From an uncultured Woeseiaceae bacterium (lineage in GTDB: Bacteria > Pseudomonadota > Gammaproteobacteria > Steroidobacterales > Woeseiaceae): DNA of 64,000 nucleotides. The position numbers were made by a program, and so were the translations under genes. Location of the stretch: the NCBI GenBank assembly GCA_945787845.1, contig CALZJH010000006.1:159617-223616 (forward strand), written 5' to 3'. Of this stretch, positions 20,975-30,056 are shown in pieces; positions within the stretch are counted from its first letter, which is position 1, and each line of letters begins with the position of its first letter. The notes below the pieces were generated by a model, which worked only from the letters and a program-made list of their open reading frames with translations, was not told the DNA's origin and did no database searches.

Positions 20975-21874
20975 TTATGCGAATCCGCGTAGCGGCAATT
21001 GGTCGCTGCGTTGCAGCCAGTTTTCCGCCGGGTAATGACAACGGCGATCGATCACGTGCAGCGTATACGCATGACGTGACTTCGACGATTGATTCGGCGC
21101 GCTCAGGTGCGGCATGCGGCCATCAAATATAACCAGCGTACCCGCCGGCACCTCGGCGGCGACCTTGCGGTCTTCGGGCCAGGGTGTTGCATCGAGCGTT
21201 TCGGTTACCAGCCTGCCGTCCTGTTTCCTGACATTGCGTTTCTTCAATGGCAGCTTGTGACCGCCGGGAATGAAGTGCATGCACCCGTTTTCGAGGGTTG
21301 CATCTTCAAGGGCAAACCAGAAACCGATGCAGGACTCCGGCTCGGTATAAATGTAGGTCGAATCCTGGTGGCATACGACCTCGCCACCGATGCGCGGCGG
21401 CTTGAATATGTACATCGATTGCAGGATTACCGGATCGTCAAATCCCAGGCGCTTGGCAAGCTCGGCAAGTTCGGGTGTCCGCGAAAACGTGTCGAACACC
21501 GGGTCCAGGTCGTGCATGGCGTGGCCCATCTTGTTGAGACTGTGCTCCTTCGCCTGGCGCAGCTCACCCGACTCGTCAAACGCATCGTCTTCAAGAAAGA
21601 AGCGAATCTTATCGCCTGAGTCGATGAAATAGCTGTCGTCGAGCTGCGTCTGTTTCGTCGTTGAGAACACGCTGCGCACATCGGCCGGATCGAACTCGGC
21701 AACCAGTTCGTTCGCGCGCTGTTGCAACCTGCGGCAGCTATCCGACGACACAAAGTCACGCAGAACGAGCACGCCGGCTTGCCGATACGCCGCAACAGCC
21801 GCATCGCCCAGGCGCCCGCCCTCCGGCGCGTCGTAAGACGGTATGGCATCCAGTATGTCAACAGTTGCACTCAC
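20975..21874 (-). CDS. Phytanoyl-CoA dioxygenase (PhyH) family 2-oxoglutarate/Fe(II) oxygenase
   Basis: A 299-residue double-stranded beta-helix dioxygenase. The iron ligands are visible: HQD (VVCHQDSTYIY, around residue 170) and a distal His in the MPHLSAPNQS segment, with an Arg in SRHAYTLHVI placed to bind 2-oxoglutarate. CMHFIPGGHKLP is a typical PhyH segment. Substrates of the family range from fatty acyl-CoA to small polar compounds and nucleobases. It starts with GTG (Shine-Dalgarno AAGGTGA) and ends eight bases before deoA, as first gene of the nucleoside operon and divergent from a TonB-dependent receptor. An oxidation of a modified nucleoside or base is an attractive guess but unproven. 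Confidence 0.85.
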   Translation of the reverse strand: MSATVDILDAIPSYDAPEGGRLGDAAVAAYRQAGVLVLRDFVSSDSCRRLQQRANELVAEFDPADVRSVFSTTKQTQLDDSYFIDSGDKIRFFLEDDAFDESGELRQAKEHSLNKMGHAMHDLDPVFDTFSRTPELAELAKRLGFDDPVILQSMYIFKPPRIGGEVVCHQDSTYIYTEPESCIGFWFALEDATLENGCMHFIPGGHKLPLKKRNVRKQDGRLVTETLDATPWPEDRKVAAEVPAGTLVIFDGRMPHLSAPNQSSKSRHAYTLHVIDRRCHYPAENWLQRSDQLPLRGFA

Positions 21875-21990
21875 TGGCTCACCTTAGAGTACTGATTCCG
21901 GCCAAACAAGAGATACGATTGGGTATACTCGCCGACACGATTCTGCCAGATTCGTTAACAATACCTTAACTATCTTCCGGGAGAACAATA
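21875..21990. promoter_or_regulatory. Divergent control region between phyH/deo operon and TonB-dependent receptor gene
   Basis: These 116 bases separate two divergent transcription units. A TATACT at 21924-21929 on the plus strand is the best -10 candidate for the receptor gene, but no convincing -35 lies 16-18 bases upstream. A GGGAG Shine-Dalgarno precedes the receptor ATG. Shared control of the importer and the catabolic operon is plausible from the arrangement; no clear operator palindrome was seen. Confidence 0.35.
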
Positions 21991-24153
21991 ATGAAGAACA
22001 CTTGGAGCCCGAGGACCGCAATTGCGTGCGTCGCGGCGTCGCTGGCGATTTCACCAGTGGCGCTGGCGCAGGATGACGACGGCCTCATTGAAGAGATCAT
22101 GGTCACTGCGGCCAAACGCGAGCAGAGCATTTACGAAGTCCCGGTCGCCGTCAGCGCGTTCCAGGGTGACCAGCTTGCACAGCAGGGCATCGTCGACATT
22201 ATCGACATTGGCAAGTTCGTGCCGAACCTCAACATCACGCAGTTTTCGGCGGGCCACAATTCGTCGTCGAACCCGTTCATTCGCGGCATTGGTCTGCAGG
22301 ATCACCTGATTACTACTGACCCTGGCGTGAGCGTCTACGTCGACGGCGTGTACCTGGGTCGCCAGGTCGGCCAGAACTGGAGCATCTCCAATATCGAGCG
22401 CATCGAAGTCCTGCGTGGCCCGCAGGGCACGCTGTACGGACGTAACTCCATTGGCGGCGCCATCAACATCATTACCAAGACACCGGGCGTCGATCCGGGC
22501 GCCAAGGTCGGCCTCGAGGTCGGCAGTCGAAACCGGTTGAATGCCGATTTCTACGGCGATGCCCAGCTCAGCGACAACGTGGCTGTCTCATTGACTGGCG
22601 GCTTCAAGAAGCGCGGCGGTGTCGGCAACTTCCTGAACCTGCCGAACGCGGGCGTCGATGTCGGCGAAAACGAGGAAGTCTATGGTCGCGTCGCTTTCCG
22701 TTTCGAGGTATCGGATGACGCGACGATCACGATCGCAGCTGATGCGAATGACGGCAAGGGCGGACTGCGTCCCTACACGACGCTGATCGACGAACTGCCG
22801 AATGGCGCCGTATACGGGGCCGGATACCGGAACTCGGACGTATCCCTGGACCCCTACGACAACAACACGGGACAGGCCAGCCAGGCTCTCGTTACGAACA
22901 AGGCGTCGGGTGTTGCTGTAACGATGGACTGGGACGTCACGGACGTTTACAACACCAAGGTCATCGCCAGCGCCCGCCAGTCGGAGTACAAGTCCGGCCT
23001 CGATGACGACAGCTTCATCGACGATTTCCTCTCCTTCCCCGAGATCGGCGAAGCGGACCAGCTCTCTGTCGAGTGGCAGGTCAACGGTACGTTCGACAGC
23101 TGGGACTTCGTGTCAGGACTGTATTACTTCACGGAAGACGGCGAGAACAACCAGGACCCGACCGTGTTCCTGACGTTCCCCGGAACGTTCTACCTGCAGC
23201 AGGACGTAACCAGCACGGCAATATTCGGCAACGTCGGTTTCAACGTCAGCGATGACCTGAGAATTTCGGCCGGCCTGCGCTACACCGAAGACGAGAAAGA
23301 CGCGGAAACCAACGTCGGCAACGGCCTGTATCTCGACTCTCAGGACTTCGATGAGCTGAGCTGGGAAATCGCTGCGAACTACACGTTCGACAACGGCATG
23401 AACCTGTACGGCACGATCCAGAACGGTTACCAGTCCGGTCAGTACCCGGCGCGCCCGTTCTGCCTGTTCGGTGATGCCGATGGGCCGGGGAACGATAACG
23501 ACTGCTTCAAGCCCACCGACAACATTACGGCGATCAACTACGAAATCGGCATCAAGGGACAGCCGTTCGATGGCTTCCAGATGAGCGCGGTTGTGTTCTT
23601 CACACAGTACTCGGACCTGCCTTACCAGATCAGCACCACGAGTGGCGGCGGTTTCAGCACGACTAATGCGATCGTCGACCAGGACTCCACCGGGTTCGAG
23701 TGGGAAAATACGCTGTACATTACGGACAACTTCCTGTTCCACGCAACGCTCGGCTATATCGATGTCAGCATCGATTCGACAGCGGGCATCCCGCTGCCGA
23801 CGGCCGTTGCACCGCTGACGCCAGAGCTGACGGCTTCGTTCAGCCCTGAAGTCCATTTCGATCTGTCCAATGGCGGCGAGATCGTCGTGCGAGCGGACTG
23901 GTCTTACCGCGACGAAATGTTTGGTGAGCCCAGTAACGATCCTGGTCGTTTGACGAAGATCGACAGTCGCGACCTGATCAACTTCGATATCGCGTACCAC
24001 ACGGCCGATGGCATGTGGACCACGGCGCTGTATGGCCGCAACGCGACCGACGAACGCTACGACAACGCACGCCTGAACACGGGCGACTACGTGCTGCGAA
24101 TTCTCAGCAATGACGCCAGCGAGTTTGGCCTGCGTTTCGTCAGGAAGTTCTGA
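21991..24153 (+). CDS. TonB-dependent receptor
   Basis: A 720-residue outer-membrane receptor. Signal peptide ends near PVALAQ; a TonB-box-like segment follows (LIEEIMVTAAKREQS). The plug domain is clear (VPVAVSAFQGDQLAQQG, SVYVDGVYLGRQVG, IERIEVLRGPQGTLYGRNSI, GGAINIITKTP), and the barrel ends in GLRFVRKF with a terminal aromatic. Such receptors import scarce or large substrates using the proton-motive force through TonB. It is flanked on both sides by nucleoside genes: deoA/nupC/hydrolase divergent, and a deaminase-like lipoprotein downstream. It is therefore the best candidate in this window for outer-membrane uptake of nucleosides, nucleotides or oligonucleotides; this specificity is inference. 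A terminator follows. Confidence 0.95.
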   Translation: MKNTWSPRTAIACVAASLAISPVALAQDDDGLIEEIMVTAAKREQSIYEVPVAVSAFQGDQLAQQGIVDIIDIGKFVPNLNITQFSAGHNSSSNPFIRGIGLQDHLITTDPGVSVYVDGVYLGRQVGQNWSISNIERIEVLRGPQGTLYGRNSIGGAINIITKTPGVDPGAKVGLEVGSRNRLNADFYGDAQLSDNVAVSLTGGFKKRGGVGNFLNLPNAGVDVGENEEVYGRVAFRFEVSDDATITIAADANDGKGGLRPYTTLIDELPNGAVYGAGYRNSDVSLDPYDNNTGQASQALVTNKASGVAVTMDWDVTDVYNTKVIASARQSEYKSGLDDDSFIDDFLSFPEIGEADQLSVEWQVNGTFDSWDFVSGLYYFTEDGENNQDPTVFLTFPGTFYLQQDVTSTAIFGNVGFNVSDDLRISAGLRYTEDEKDAETNVGNGLYLDSQDFDELSWEIAANYTFDNGMNLYGTIQNGYQSGQYPARPFCLFGDADGPGNDNDCFKPTDNITAINYEIGIKGQPFDGFQMSAVVFFTQYSDLPYQISTTSGGGFSTTNAIVDQDSTGFEWENTLYITDNFLFHATLGYIDVSIDSTAGIPLPTAVAPLTPELTASFSPEVHFDLSNGGEIVVRADWSYRDEMFGEPSNDPGRLTKIDSRDLINFDIAYHTADGMWTTALYGRNATDERYDNARLNTGDYVLRILSNDASEFGLRFVRKF

Positions 24154-24177
24154 CACAACGCGATGTGCAGGACCGTA

Positions 24178-24205
24178 AGAGCCGGCCTCGTGCCGGCTCT
24201 TTTTT
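24178..24205 (+). terminator. Rho-independent terminator
   Basis: AGAGCCGGC and GCCGGCTCT form a perfect nine-pair stem around CTCGT, followed by five or six T. It lies 24 bases after the TonB-dependent receptor stop and separates that gene from the lipoprotein amidohydrolase. Confidence 0.92.
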
Positions 24206-24257
24206 GCTCGGGATTCACGGTTCTCCGATGCTACACTGTGCGCCCACAGGGGGAATT

Positions 24258-25691
24258 ATGACAAGAATAAGCCACTGTTTCTTAATCCTTTTTTTAGTTG
24301 CAGGCACCGCCGGATGCGGGTCCCCGGAAACGCCGGCCGAGGGTTCGGGAGACCAGGTTGACCTGATTGTCAAAGGCGCACACATCGTGACGATGGATGC
24401 TGAGGGTTCGGTCATCGCAGACGGCGCCATTGTGATCGACGAAGGCATCATTCTCGACATCGGCAGCAGTGCGGATATCGAAGCGAAGTATTCAGCCGCC
24501 GCAACGCTGGAAGGCGACAAGCGCATCGTCATGCCCGGCCTCGTGAACGGTCATTCGCACGCGGCAATGACCCTGTTACGTGGCGTTGCCGACGATCTCG
24601 CGCTCATGGACTGGCTGCAGAACTATATCTTCCCGGCCGAAGTCGAGTTCGTGGATCCGGAGTTCGTCCGTATCGGCACCGAGCTCGCCTGCTGGGAGAT
24701 GATTCGCGGCGGCACGACGACCTTTGTCGACATGTACTACTACCCCGACACGATCGCCGAGGTCGTGGAGAGCTCCGGCATGCGGGCACTGATATCCGCG
24801 ACGGTCATCGATCAGCGCAGCCCCGACGCGGAGAACGCGGATGACTCGATCGCGAAAGGCAATGGCTTTATCGAGCGCTGGCAGGGAAAGAACTCACGCA
24901 TAACGCCGATCTTCGGGCCCCACGCCAACTACACGCTGAACGCCGAGCAACTGAAGGCTACGCGCGCTGCAGCCATGCAGTATGGCGTGCCGATCAGCAT
25001 CCATGTTTCCGAGTCACCGTTTGAACTGCAGTACTCGCAGGACACCTACGGAATGACCAGCATCGAACTGTACGAGTCGATCGGCTTCTTCGAAGGACCG
25101 ACGATTGCTGCGCACGTCGTCTGGCCGACGGAAGACGAAATTGCCATGCTCGCCAGGAACAAAGTCGGCGTGATTCACAATCCGACGTCGAACATGAAGA
25201 TTGCATCGGGGATCTCGCCGGTTACGGCAATGCTGGAAGCCGGTGTGCTGATGGGTATCGGCACGGACGGCGCGGCAAGCAACAACGATCTCGACCTCTG
25301 GGAAGAGATGCGGCTCGCAGCATTACTGCAGAAAGTCGATCGCATGGACCCGCGGGCATTGCCCGCCACCACCGTGCTGGGCATGGCGACGAGTGGCGGC
25401 GCCACCGCAATCGGCCTCGGTGACACAATAGGTTCACTCGAGATTGGCAAACGTGCTGACCTCATCCAGGTTGCGTTCGAGGACGTGCACCATGTGCCGA
25501 CCTATGACGTCATCTCGCACCTCGTCTACGTCACCGATGAACAGGACGTTGCGTCCGTGGTGGTGGACGGCAAGGTTCTTATGAAGGAACACGAAATGCT
25601 CACGATCGATACGGATCGTGTTACCGCGGAGGCGACGGCGCTTGCCGCTCGCATCCAGGCCGCGCTGCAGGAAAGAAACCAGGGAGAGTAG
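24258..25691 (+). CDS. Lipoprotein amidohydrolase of the SAH/MTA (adenosine-type) deaminase group
   Basis: A 477-residue protein. The ATG with Shine-Dalgarno AGGGGGA starts a lipoprotein signal (lipobox AGC near residue 19, CGSPETP following), then a cytosine-deaminase-like amidohydrolase domain. Metal and substrate motifs: NGHSHAAMTLLRG, ISIHVSESPFE, AAHVVWPTE, VIHNPTSNMKIASGISPV and GTDGAASNNDLDLWEEMRL. This set matches the TrzN/AtzA and S-adenosylhomocysteine/methylthioadenosine deaminase branch, which removes amino groups from adenine nucleosides or related rings. Those enzymes are usually cytoplasmic; the lipid anchor puts this one on the periplasmic or outer face. Next to the receptor and nucleoside catabolic genes, a role in deaminating nucleosides before uptake fits. 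Downstream gene starts four bases after its stop. Confidence 0.85.
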   Translation: MTRISHCFLILFLVAGTAGCGSPETPAEGSGDQVDLIVKGAHIVTMDAEGSVIADGAIVIDEGIILDIGSSADIEAKYSAAATLEGDKRIVMPGLVNGHSHAAMTLLRGVADDLALMDWLQNYIFPAEVEFVDPEFVRIGTELACWEMIRGGTTTFVDMYYYPDTIAEVVESSGMRALISATVIDQRSPDAENADDSIAKGNGFIERWQGKNSRITPIFGPHANYTLNAEQLKATRAAAMQYGVPISIHVSESPFELQYSQDTYGMTSIELYESIGFFEGPTIAAHVVWPTEDEIAMLARNKVGVIHNPTSNMKIASGISPVTAMLEAGVLMGIGTDGAASNNDLDLWEEMRLAALLQKVDRMDPRALPATTVLGMATSGGATAIGLGDTIGSLEIGKRADLIQVAFEDVHHVPTYDVISHLVYVTDEQDVASVVVDGKVLMKEHEMLTIDTDRVTAEATALAARIQAALQERNQGE

Positions 25692-25694
25692 ACG

Positions 25695-26108
25695 ATGGGC
25701 AGAAATATCGGAGCCGGCGTGGCCGGCGTAGTCATCGCGATGGTGGCGGTCTGGCTCGTGCAGCTTGTCGGGCACGCCGTGTACACGCCGCCAGAGGGTC
25801 TCGACCCCAAGAATCTCGAGGCCATGCAAGCCTACGTTGCAACACTGCCGCTCGGCGCGTTCTTATTTGTCATCGCGTCGTATTTTGTCGGCACCCTGGC
25901 GGGGACCTGCGCTGCCTGCGCAATCGGCACGATGTTGCCGCGCGTCTTCGCGATCCTGATCGGCTGTTTGATGTTGATCGCGACGGCCATGAATGTCGCC
26001 ATGATTCCGCATCCGACCTGGTTCATCGTCGCGGCGGTTGTCGCCATCTTCGCCGGAGCCTGGCTCGGCACGATGTGCAATCGCACGACCGCGGGAAACG
26101 ACGCATGA
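25695..26108 (+). CDS. Small four-helix integral membrane protein
   Basis: A 137-residue hydrophobic protein with four predicted transmembrane segments: about residues 5-25 (GVAGVVIAMVAVWLVQLVGH), 50-75, 80-103 and 108-128. Between the first two lies a short polar loop (PPEGLDPKNLEAMQAYVATL). No enzymatic motif is visible and I do not recognise the family with certainty. It is in an apparent operon with the lipoprotein amidohydrolase (four-base gap) and a hotdog thioesterase whose ATG overlaps its stop (ATGA). A helper or transport role is possible but unsupported. Confidence 0.7.
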   Translation: MGRNIGAGVAGVVIAMVAVWLVQLVGHAVYTPPEGLDPKNLEAMQAYVATLPLGAFLFVIASYFVGTLAGTCAACAIGTMLPRVFAILIGCLMLIATAMNVAMIPHPTWFIVAAVVAIFAGAWLGTMCNRTTAGNDA

Positions 26109-26563
26109 CAGCGATCCAGGACCTGATGGCCACCAATCACTGCTACGGTTGCGGGGCTGCCAACAAAGACGGTCTGCAGATCAAGAGTCACTGGCACGGC
26201 GACGAATGCGTCTGCACCTACATGCCGCGCCCGGAACAGTGTGCCGGCCCGCTGCATTACCTCTATGGCGGCACGATCGCCAGCCTGATCGACTGTCATT
26301 CGGTCGGCACGGCCGTCGCAAATTACTATCGGCTTGAAGGCCGCGAGGTTGGCGAAGGTGAAGAGATCTGGTGCGTAACCGGCCAGCTCAATGTGAACTA
26401 CCTCGAGCCGACGCCGATCGACAAGGAAGTGACGCTGCGCGCCGTCATCGAAGAGTGCGGCGAACGCAAGACGATCGTGAAGTGTCGGCTCTATTCAGGC
26501 GACACGCTGACAACGGCCGCCAAGGTCATCGCCGTCCGGGTTCCTAATTCCTGGAAGGAATAA
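26105..26563 (+). CDS. PaaI-like hotdog-fold thioesterase
   Basis: A 152-residue hotdog protein. The opening [20 protein letters not shown] and the [19 protein letters not shown] helix are characteristic of PaaI/YbgC-like acyl-CoA thioesterases, with the Asp/His of the second motif at the expected catalytic region. The chosen ATG overlaps the upstream stop as ATGA; a start 10 codons earlier (26075) would lie inside the membrane protein gene. The substrate is unknown. Its 3' end overlaps that of the convergent deoB gene by 20 bases, an unusual antisense overlap of two coding ends. Confidence 0.85.
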   Translation: MTAIQDLMATNHCYGCGAANKDGLQIKSHWHGDECVCTYMPRPEQCAGPLHYLYGGTIASLIDCHSVGTAVANYYRLEGREVGEGEEIWCVTGQLNVNYLEPTPIDKEVTLRAVIEECGERKTIVKCRLYSGDTLTTAAKVIAVRVPNSWKE

Positions 26564-27752
26564 AGCCCGTACCGTAGTCCATCGGCGAGAGGCCGAAATG
26601 CGTGGCCAGGCTCTGGCCAATGTCGGCAAATGTATCCCTGAGGCCCAATGATCCGGCTTCGACCATCTTGCCGTAAGCAAGCACGGGGATGTGCTCCCGC
26701 GTGTGATCACTACCCTGCCAGGTCGGATCGCAGCCGTGATCCGCACACAGCACGAGCAGATCATCGTCTTGCATGAGTTCGAGCAATTCTGGCAAACGTT
26801 CATCGAAATACTCGAGCGCGGCGGCATAACCCTCCACATCGCGACGGTGACCGTACAGCATGTCGAAGTCGACAAAGTTCGTGAAGATGATGGACTCGTC
26901 ACCGGCGGATCGTGCGGCCTCAAGCGTCGCGTCGAACAGCGCCGCGTTACCGCTGGCTTTGACTTTCTTTGTGATGCCCTGGTGCGCGTAAATATCGGCG
27001 ATCTTGCCGATGCTGATGACGTCGCCACCCTTCTCAACGAGTTTGTCGAGCACTGTCGGCGCATGCGGCGGCGTGGTCAGGTCCCGCCGATTGCCCGTGC
27101 GGACATAGGTGTCCGGACCGTCACCGATGAACGGACGCGCGATGATGCGACCGATGTTGTACTCGTCGACTAGCTCCCTCGCGATATCACACAGCTCGTA
27201 CAGGCGCTCGAGGCCGAACGCTTCCTCGTGACATGCAATCTGGAACACGCTGTCTGCCGACGTGTACACGATGGGCTTGCCCGTGCGCACATGTTCGTCG
27301 CCGAGCTCCGCGATAATCGTGGTCCCGGAGGCATGACAGTTCCCGAGCACACCGGGCAGATTCGCACGCTCGATCAATGCATCGAGTAATTCGGGCGGAA
27401 AGGTGTTGGTCTTGTCGGTGAAGTACCCCCAGTCGAACAATACCGGGACACCGGCGATCTCCCAGTGCCCGCTCGGGGTGTCCTTGCCACTGGACAGCTC
27501 GGCGGCATGGCCGTAGGCGCCGACAATCTCCACATCGGCGTCGACGCCGGCGGCGAAATGGCCCGTACTCTCAGCACCCGCATGAAACAGCCCCAGTCTT
27601 GCGAGATTGGGCAGCGTTAGCGGCCGACCGGCCTCAGCCCGCACGCGCGCGATGCTGCCGAAGGTGTCCGAGCCGACGTCACCAAAGCGGTCGGCATCAG
27701 CAGTGGCGCCGATGCCGAATGAGTCCAGAACGAGAAGTATTGCTCTTGCCAT
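26544..27752 (-). CDS. deoB: Phosphopentomutase
   Basis: A 402-residue alkaline-phosphatase-fold enzyme. [19 protein letters not shown] (metal-binding Asp with family GIG motif), [17 protein letters not shown] (phospho-threonine region), [15 protein letters not shown], and the C-terminal [20 protein letters not shown] give the two-manganese site. It interconverts ribose-1-phosphate and ribose-5-phosphate, and the deoxy forms, linking DeoA to central metabolism. It precedes a second nupC gene by 12 bases in reverse order, so the two are co-transcribed with the HAD-GNAT gene upstream. Together with deoA across the receptor gene this makes the deo pathway, lacking only deoC here. Confidence 0.95.
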   Translation of the reverse strand: MARAILLVLDSFGIGATADADRFGDVGSDTFGSIARVRAEAGRPLTLPNLARLGLFHAGAESTGHFAAGVDADVEIVGAYGHAAELSSGKDTPSGHWEIAGVPVLFDWGYFTDKTNTFPPELLDALIERANLPGVLGNCHASGTTIIAELGDEHVRTGKPIVYTSADSVFQIACHEEAFGLERLYELCDIARELVDEYNIGRIIARPFIGDGPDTYVRTGNRRDLTTPPHAPTVLDKLVEKGGDVISIGKIADIYAHQGITKKVKASGNAALFDATLEAARSAGDESIIFTNFVDFDMLYGHRRDVEGYAAALEYFDERLPELLELMQDDDLLVLCADHGCDPTWQGSDHTREHIPVLAYGKMVEAGSLGLRDTFADIGQSLATHFGLSPMDYGTGFIPSRN

Positions 27753-27764
27753 AGTGTCCTTGAT

Positions 27765-28988
27765 TCACTGCAGGGCGAAGAAAAAGCCTGCCAGCGCCGC
27801 ATTCAGGAGGTTCACCAGTGTACCTCCAATGACCGCCCTTAGACCAAGTCTTGCGATGTCGTGGCGCCTGGAGGGCACCACGGCGCCCAAACCGCCGAGG
27901 AGGATAGCTATGGATGAGAGGTTGGCGAAACCGCAGAGCGCAAATGTGACGACGAGCTGCGTGTAAGGCGTCAGGCCGTCCCTGATCTCGACAAAACTGA
28001 GGTACGCCACGAACTCATTGATGACCAGCTTTTGCCCGATCAGGCTTCCGGCCGCTGCTGCTTCGCCCCAGGGCACGCCCAGCAGAAACGCAATCGGGGC
28101 GAACAATTTGCCGAGAATCCACTGGATGGTCAGGTCGTCGATCCCGACCAGCCCGCCGAACAGTCCCAGCAAACCGTTGACCAGGTAAATCAGACCCACG
28201 AACGCGACCAGCATCGCCCCGACACTGAGCGCGACCTGCAGGCCCGTCATCGCGCCGTTACCGATAGCTTCAAAAATATTGACGGGCTGTTCTTCCTCCG
28301 GGACCTCTTCGGGTTCCGGGCGTTCGTCGTGAGGCACGGTCTCCGGTATCAGTATCTTGGCCATCATGAGCCCGCCCGGGGCCGACATGAAACTCGCTGT
28401 GATCAGGTACTTGAGCTCCACGCCCAGCTCGGCATAGCCCATCATGACGGCGCCCGCGATCGTGGCGCAGCCACCGGTCATGACGGCGAACAGTTCCGAC
28501 TGCGTCATGCCCTTCAGGTAGGGCCGCACCACCAGCGGCGCGTCGGTATGCGCGACAAAAATATTCGATACGGCGGAGACGGATTCCGTGTGACTCGTGC
28601 CAAGCAGCTTGTGCAGCCACCCGCCAAGCGTGCCGACCACACGTTGCATGATGCCGAGGTAGTAGAGCATTGACATGAGGGCGGCGAAGAAGACGATGAC
28701 GGGCAAGACGTTCAGCGCGACGGTAAAACCCAGTGACTCCTGGTACTGCGTACCGAACACGAACTCGATCCCGTGCTTGCCCTGATTGATGACGAACTGG
28801 ATGCCCTTCACAACCTTGTCGAGAACGATGCCGCCCTGGGGCACGTACAGCACGATCGCGCCCACGGTTGCCTGGACCGCAAATGCACCACCGACGACGC
28901 GCAGGCTGATTGCCCGACGATTGGTCGACATCAGCCACGCAATGCCGAAGATCGTCGCGATTCCGACAAGGCTCATTAGCACCTGCAT
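27765..28988 (-). CDS. NupC-type concentrative nucleoside transporter (copy 2)
   Basis: A 407-residue CNT-family inner-membrane carrier. [20 protein letters not shown] carries the substrate-site motif, with His-Thr-Asp where copy 1 has Gln-Thr-Glu; [26 protein letters not shown] and [20 protein letters not shown] follow. The Asp instead of Glu and the acidic insert after [17 protein letters not shown] suggest a different substrate or coupling from copy 1. It is three bases downstream of the HAD-GNAT gene and 12 bases upstream of deoB in transcription order, so it probably imports deoxynucleosides or ribonucleosides whose sugars DeoB handles. Specificity is inferred. Confidence 0.94.
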   Translation of the reverse strand: MQVLMSLVGIATIFGIAWLMSTNRRAISLRVVGGAFAVQATVGAIVLYVPQGGIVLDKVVKGIQFVINQGKHGIEFVFGTQYQESLGFTVALNVLPVIVFFAALMSMLYYLGIMQRVVGTLGGWLHKLLGTSHTESVSAVSNIFVAHTDAPLVVRPYLKGMTQSELFAVMTGGCATIAGAVMMGYAELGVELKYLITASFMSAPGGLMMAKILIPETVPHDERPEPEEVPEEEQPVNIFEAIGNGAMTGLQVALSVGAMLVAFVGLIYLVNGLLGLFGGLVGIDDLTIQWILGKLFAPIAFLLGVPWGEAAAAGSLIGQKLVINEFVAYLSFVEIRDGLTPYTQLVVTFALCGFANLSSIAILLGGLGAVVPSRRHDIARLGLRAVIGGTLVNLLNAALAGFFFALQ

Positions 28989-28991
28989 GTA

Positions 28992-30056
28992 TTACTCCAG
29001 CTCAAGGAACACATCATCGCCGTTCTCATGGGTCTCACCCGTATCCTTCCAGCCGCGTTTCAAGTAGAAACGATAAGCGGGCATGGCCGGATCGGTGCGC
29101 AGGCGTACCGTGCCCGGCGCAATACGGCGCAGGTTGAAAACGGCGATGTCGAGCAGAGCCTGTCCCAGGCCGCGGCTGGTGTGATCCGGCAGCACGAACA
29201 GGGCATTCACTTCGCGCGTGGACACACTCACGAGCGAAAAGCCGACAACCTCCTTGCCCGCCAGTGCGCACCAGCCCTTGAGTTCACCCTGCTCGAGCAG
29301 GTCCGCGATGCTCTCCCGCGAAATGCCGATCTCCCGGAGCTGATCTTCCGACATGTGGTTTTCGACCACCGACGTGCGCACGTGGAAGACCGCGTCCATA
29401 TCGTCCTTGCGCATCGCACGGATGTCCCGGAAAACCGGCGCGTGACCGATGTAGGACTCAAGGCCCGCGAGCTCGGTGCCCACCGCGACGAACTGCCACC
29501 CCAGTTCCGCGCAGGCCGCGCGATCCCAGGGTCCGTCCCCGTAGTAACTGATCGATTCGAACTCGTCACCGAGACTCGCAAGGGCCAGCTCCATGATGCT
29601 CGTGCGCTGATAGTGGTCGTTCGACGTAACCAGCGGAATATTGGGGAAGTGTATGCCCGCCGAGCGCAGTTTCAGTTCGGCGCTTTGCCGCCAGCCCCCG
29701 GTTGCCATCGCCACCGAATGGACGGGCGATGCGATGAGCGTTTTCAGGAGATCCCCGGCGCCGGGGATTTCCCGGAACGGGCCATGTGCCTCCACGTGTT
29801 GTTCAAGCAATTCGACAAACAGCGAACGAATGTGGTCCAGACGATCCTGGGTCCGGGGAATGGTGTTGTCCTCGCAGATCTGTCGCAGGATGCCGGTATC
29901 GGTTATGCACTGGTAGTCGTGAAGCGTCGAGCGCAGGTGCACTTCACCGAGGACCGCGCGTACTGCCTCGCGATACAGCGCGTCGTCAACTTCCGCAGAG
30001 TGCAGCAGCGTTCCGTCGATGTCGAAAATCACGGCGTGCACTACTCGATTCTCCAC
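28992..30056 (-). CDS. Fusion of HAD-like hydrolase and GNAT acetyltransferase
   Basis: A 354-residue two-domain protein. Residues 1-205 form a HAD hydrolase: VIFDIDGTLL (DxD nucleophile), MATGG motif II, and YYGDGPWDRAA motif IV. Residues about 210-354 form a GNAT N-acetyltransferase with motif A VNALFVLPDHTSRGLGQALL (acetyl-CoA loop RGLGQA) and a C-terminal AYRFYLKRGW strand typical of the family. HAD members with this cap layout are small-molecule phosphatases. Both domains look intact and the frame is continuous, so a natural fusion rather than a sequencing error is likely. Start is GTG; another GTG at 30041 would begin right at HAVIFDIDGT. First gene of the nupC2-deoB unit; function in nucleoside metabolism is only suggested by position. 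Confidence 0.82.
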   Translation of the reverse strand: MENRVVHAVIFDIDGTLLHSAEVDDALYREAVRAVLGEVHLRSTLHDYQCITDTGILRQICEDNTIPRTQDRLDHIRSLFVELLEQHVEAHGPFREIPGAGDLLKTLIASPVHSVAMATGGWRQSAELKLRSAGIHFPNIPLVTSNDHYQRTSIMELALASLGDEFESISYYGDGPWDRAACAELGWQFVAVGTELAGLESYIGHAPVFRDIRAMRKDDMDAVFHVRTSVVENHMSEDQLREIGISRESIADLLEQGELKGWCALAGKEVVGFSLVSVSTREVNALFVLPDHTSRGLGQALLDIAVFNLRRIAPGTVRLRTDPAMPAYRFYLKRGWKDTGETHENGDDVFLELE

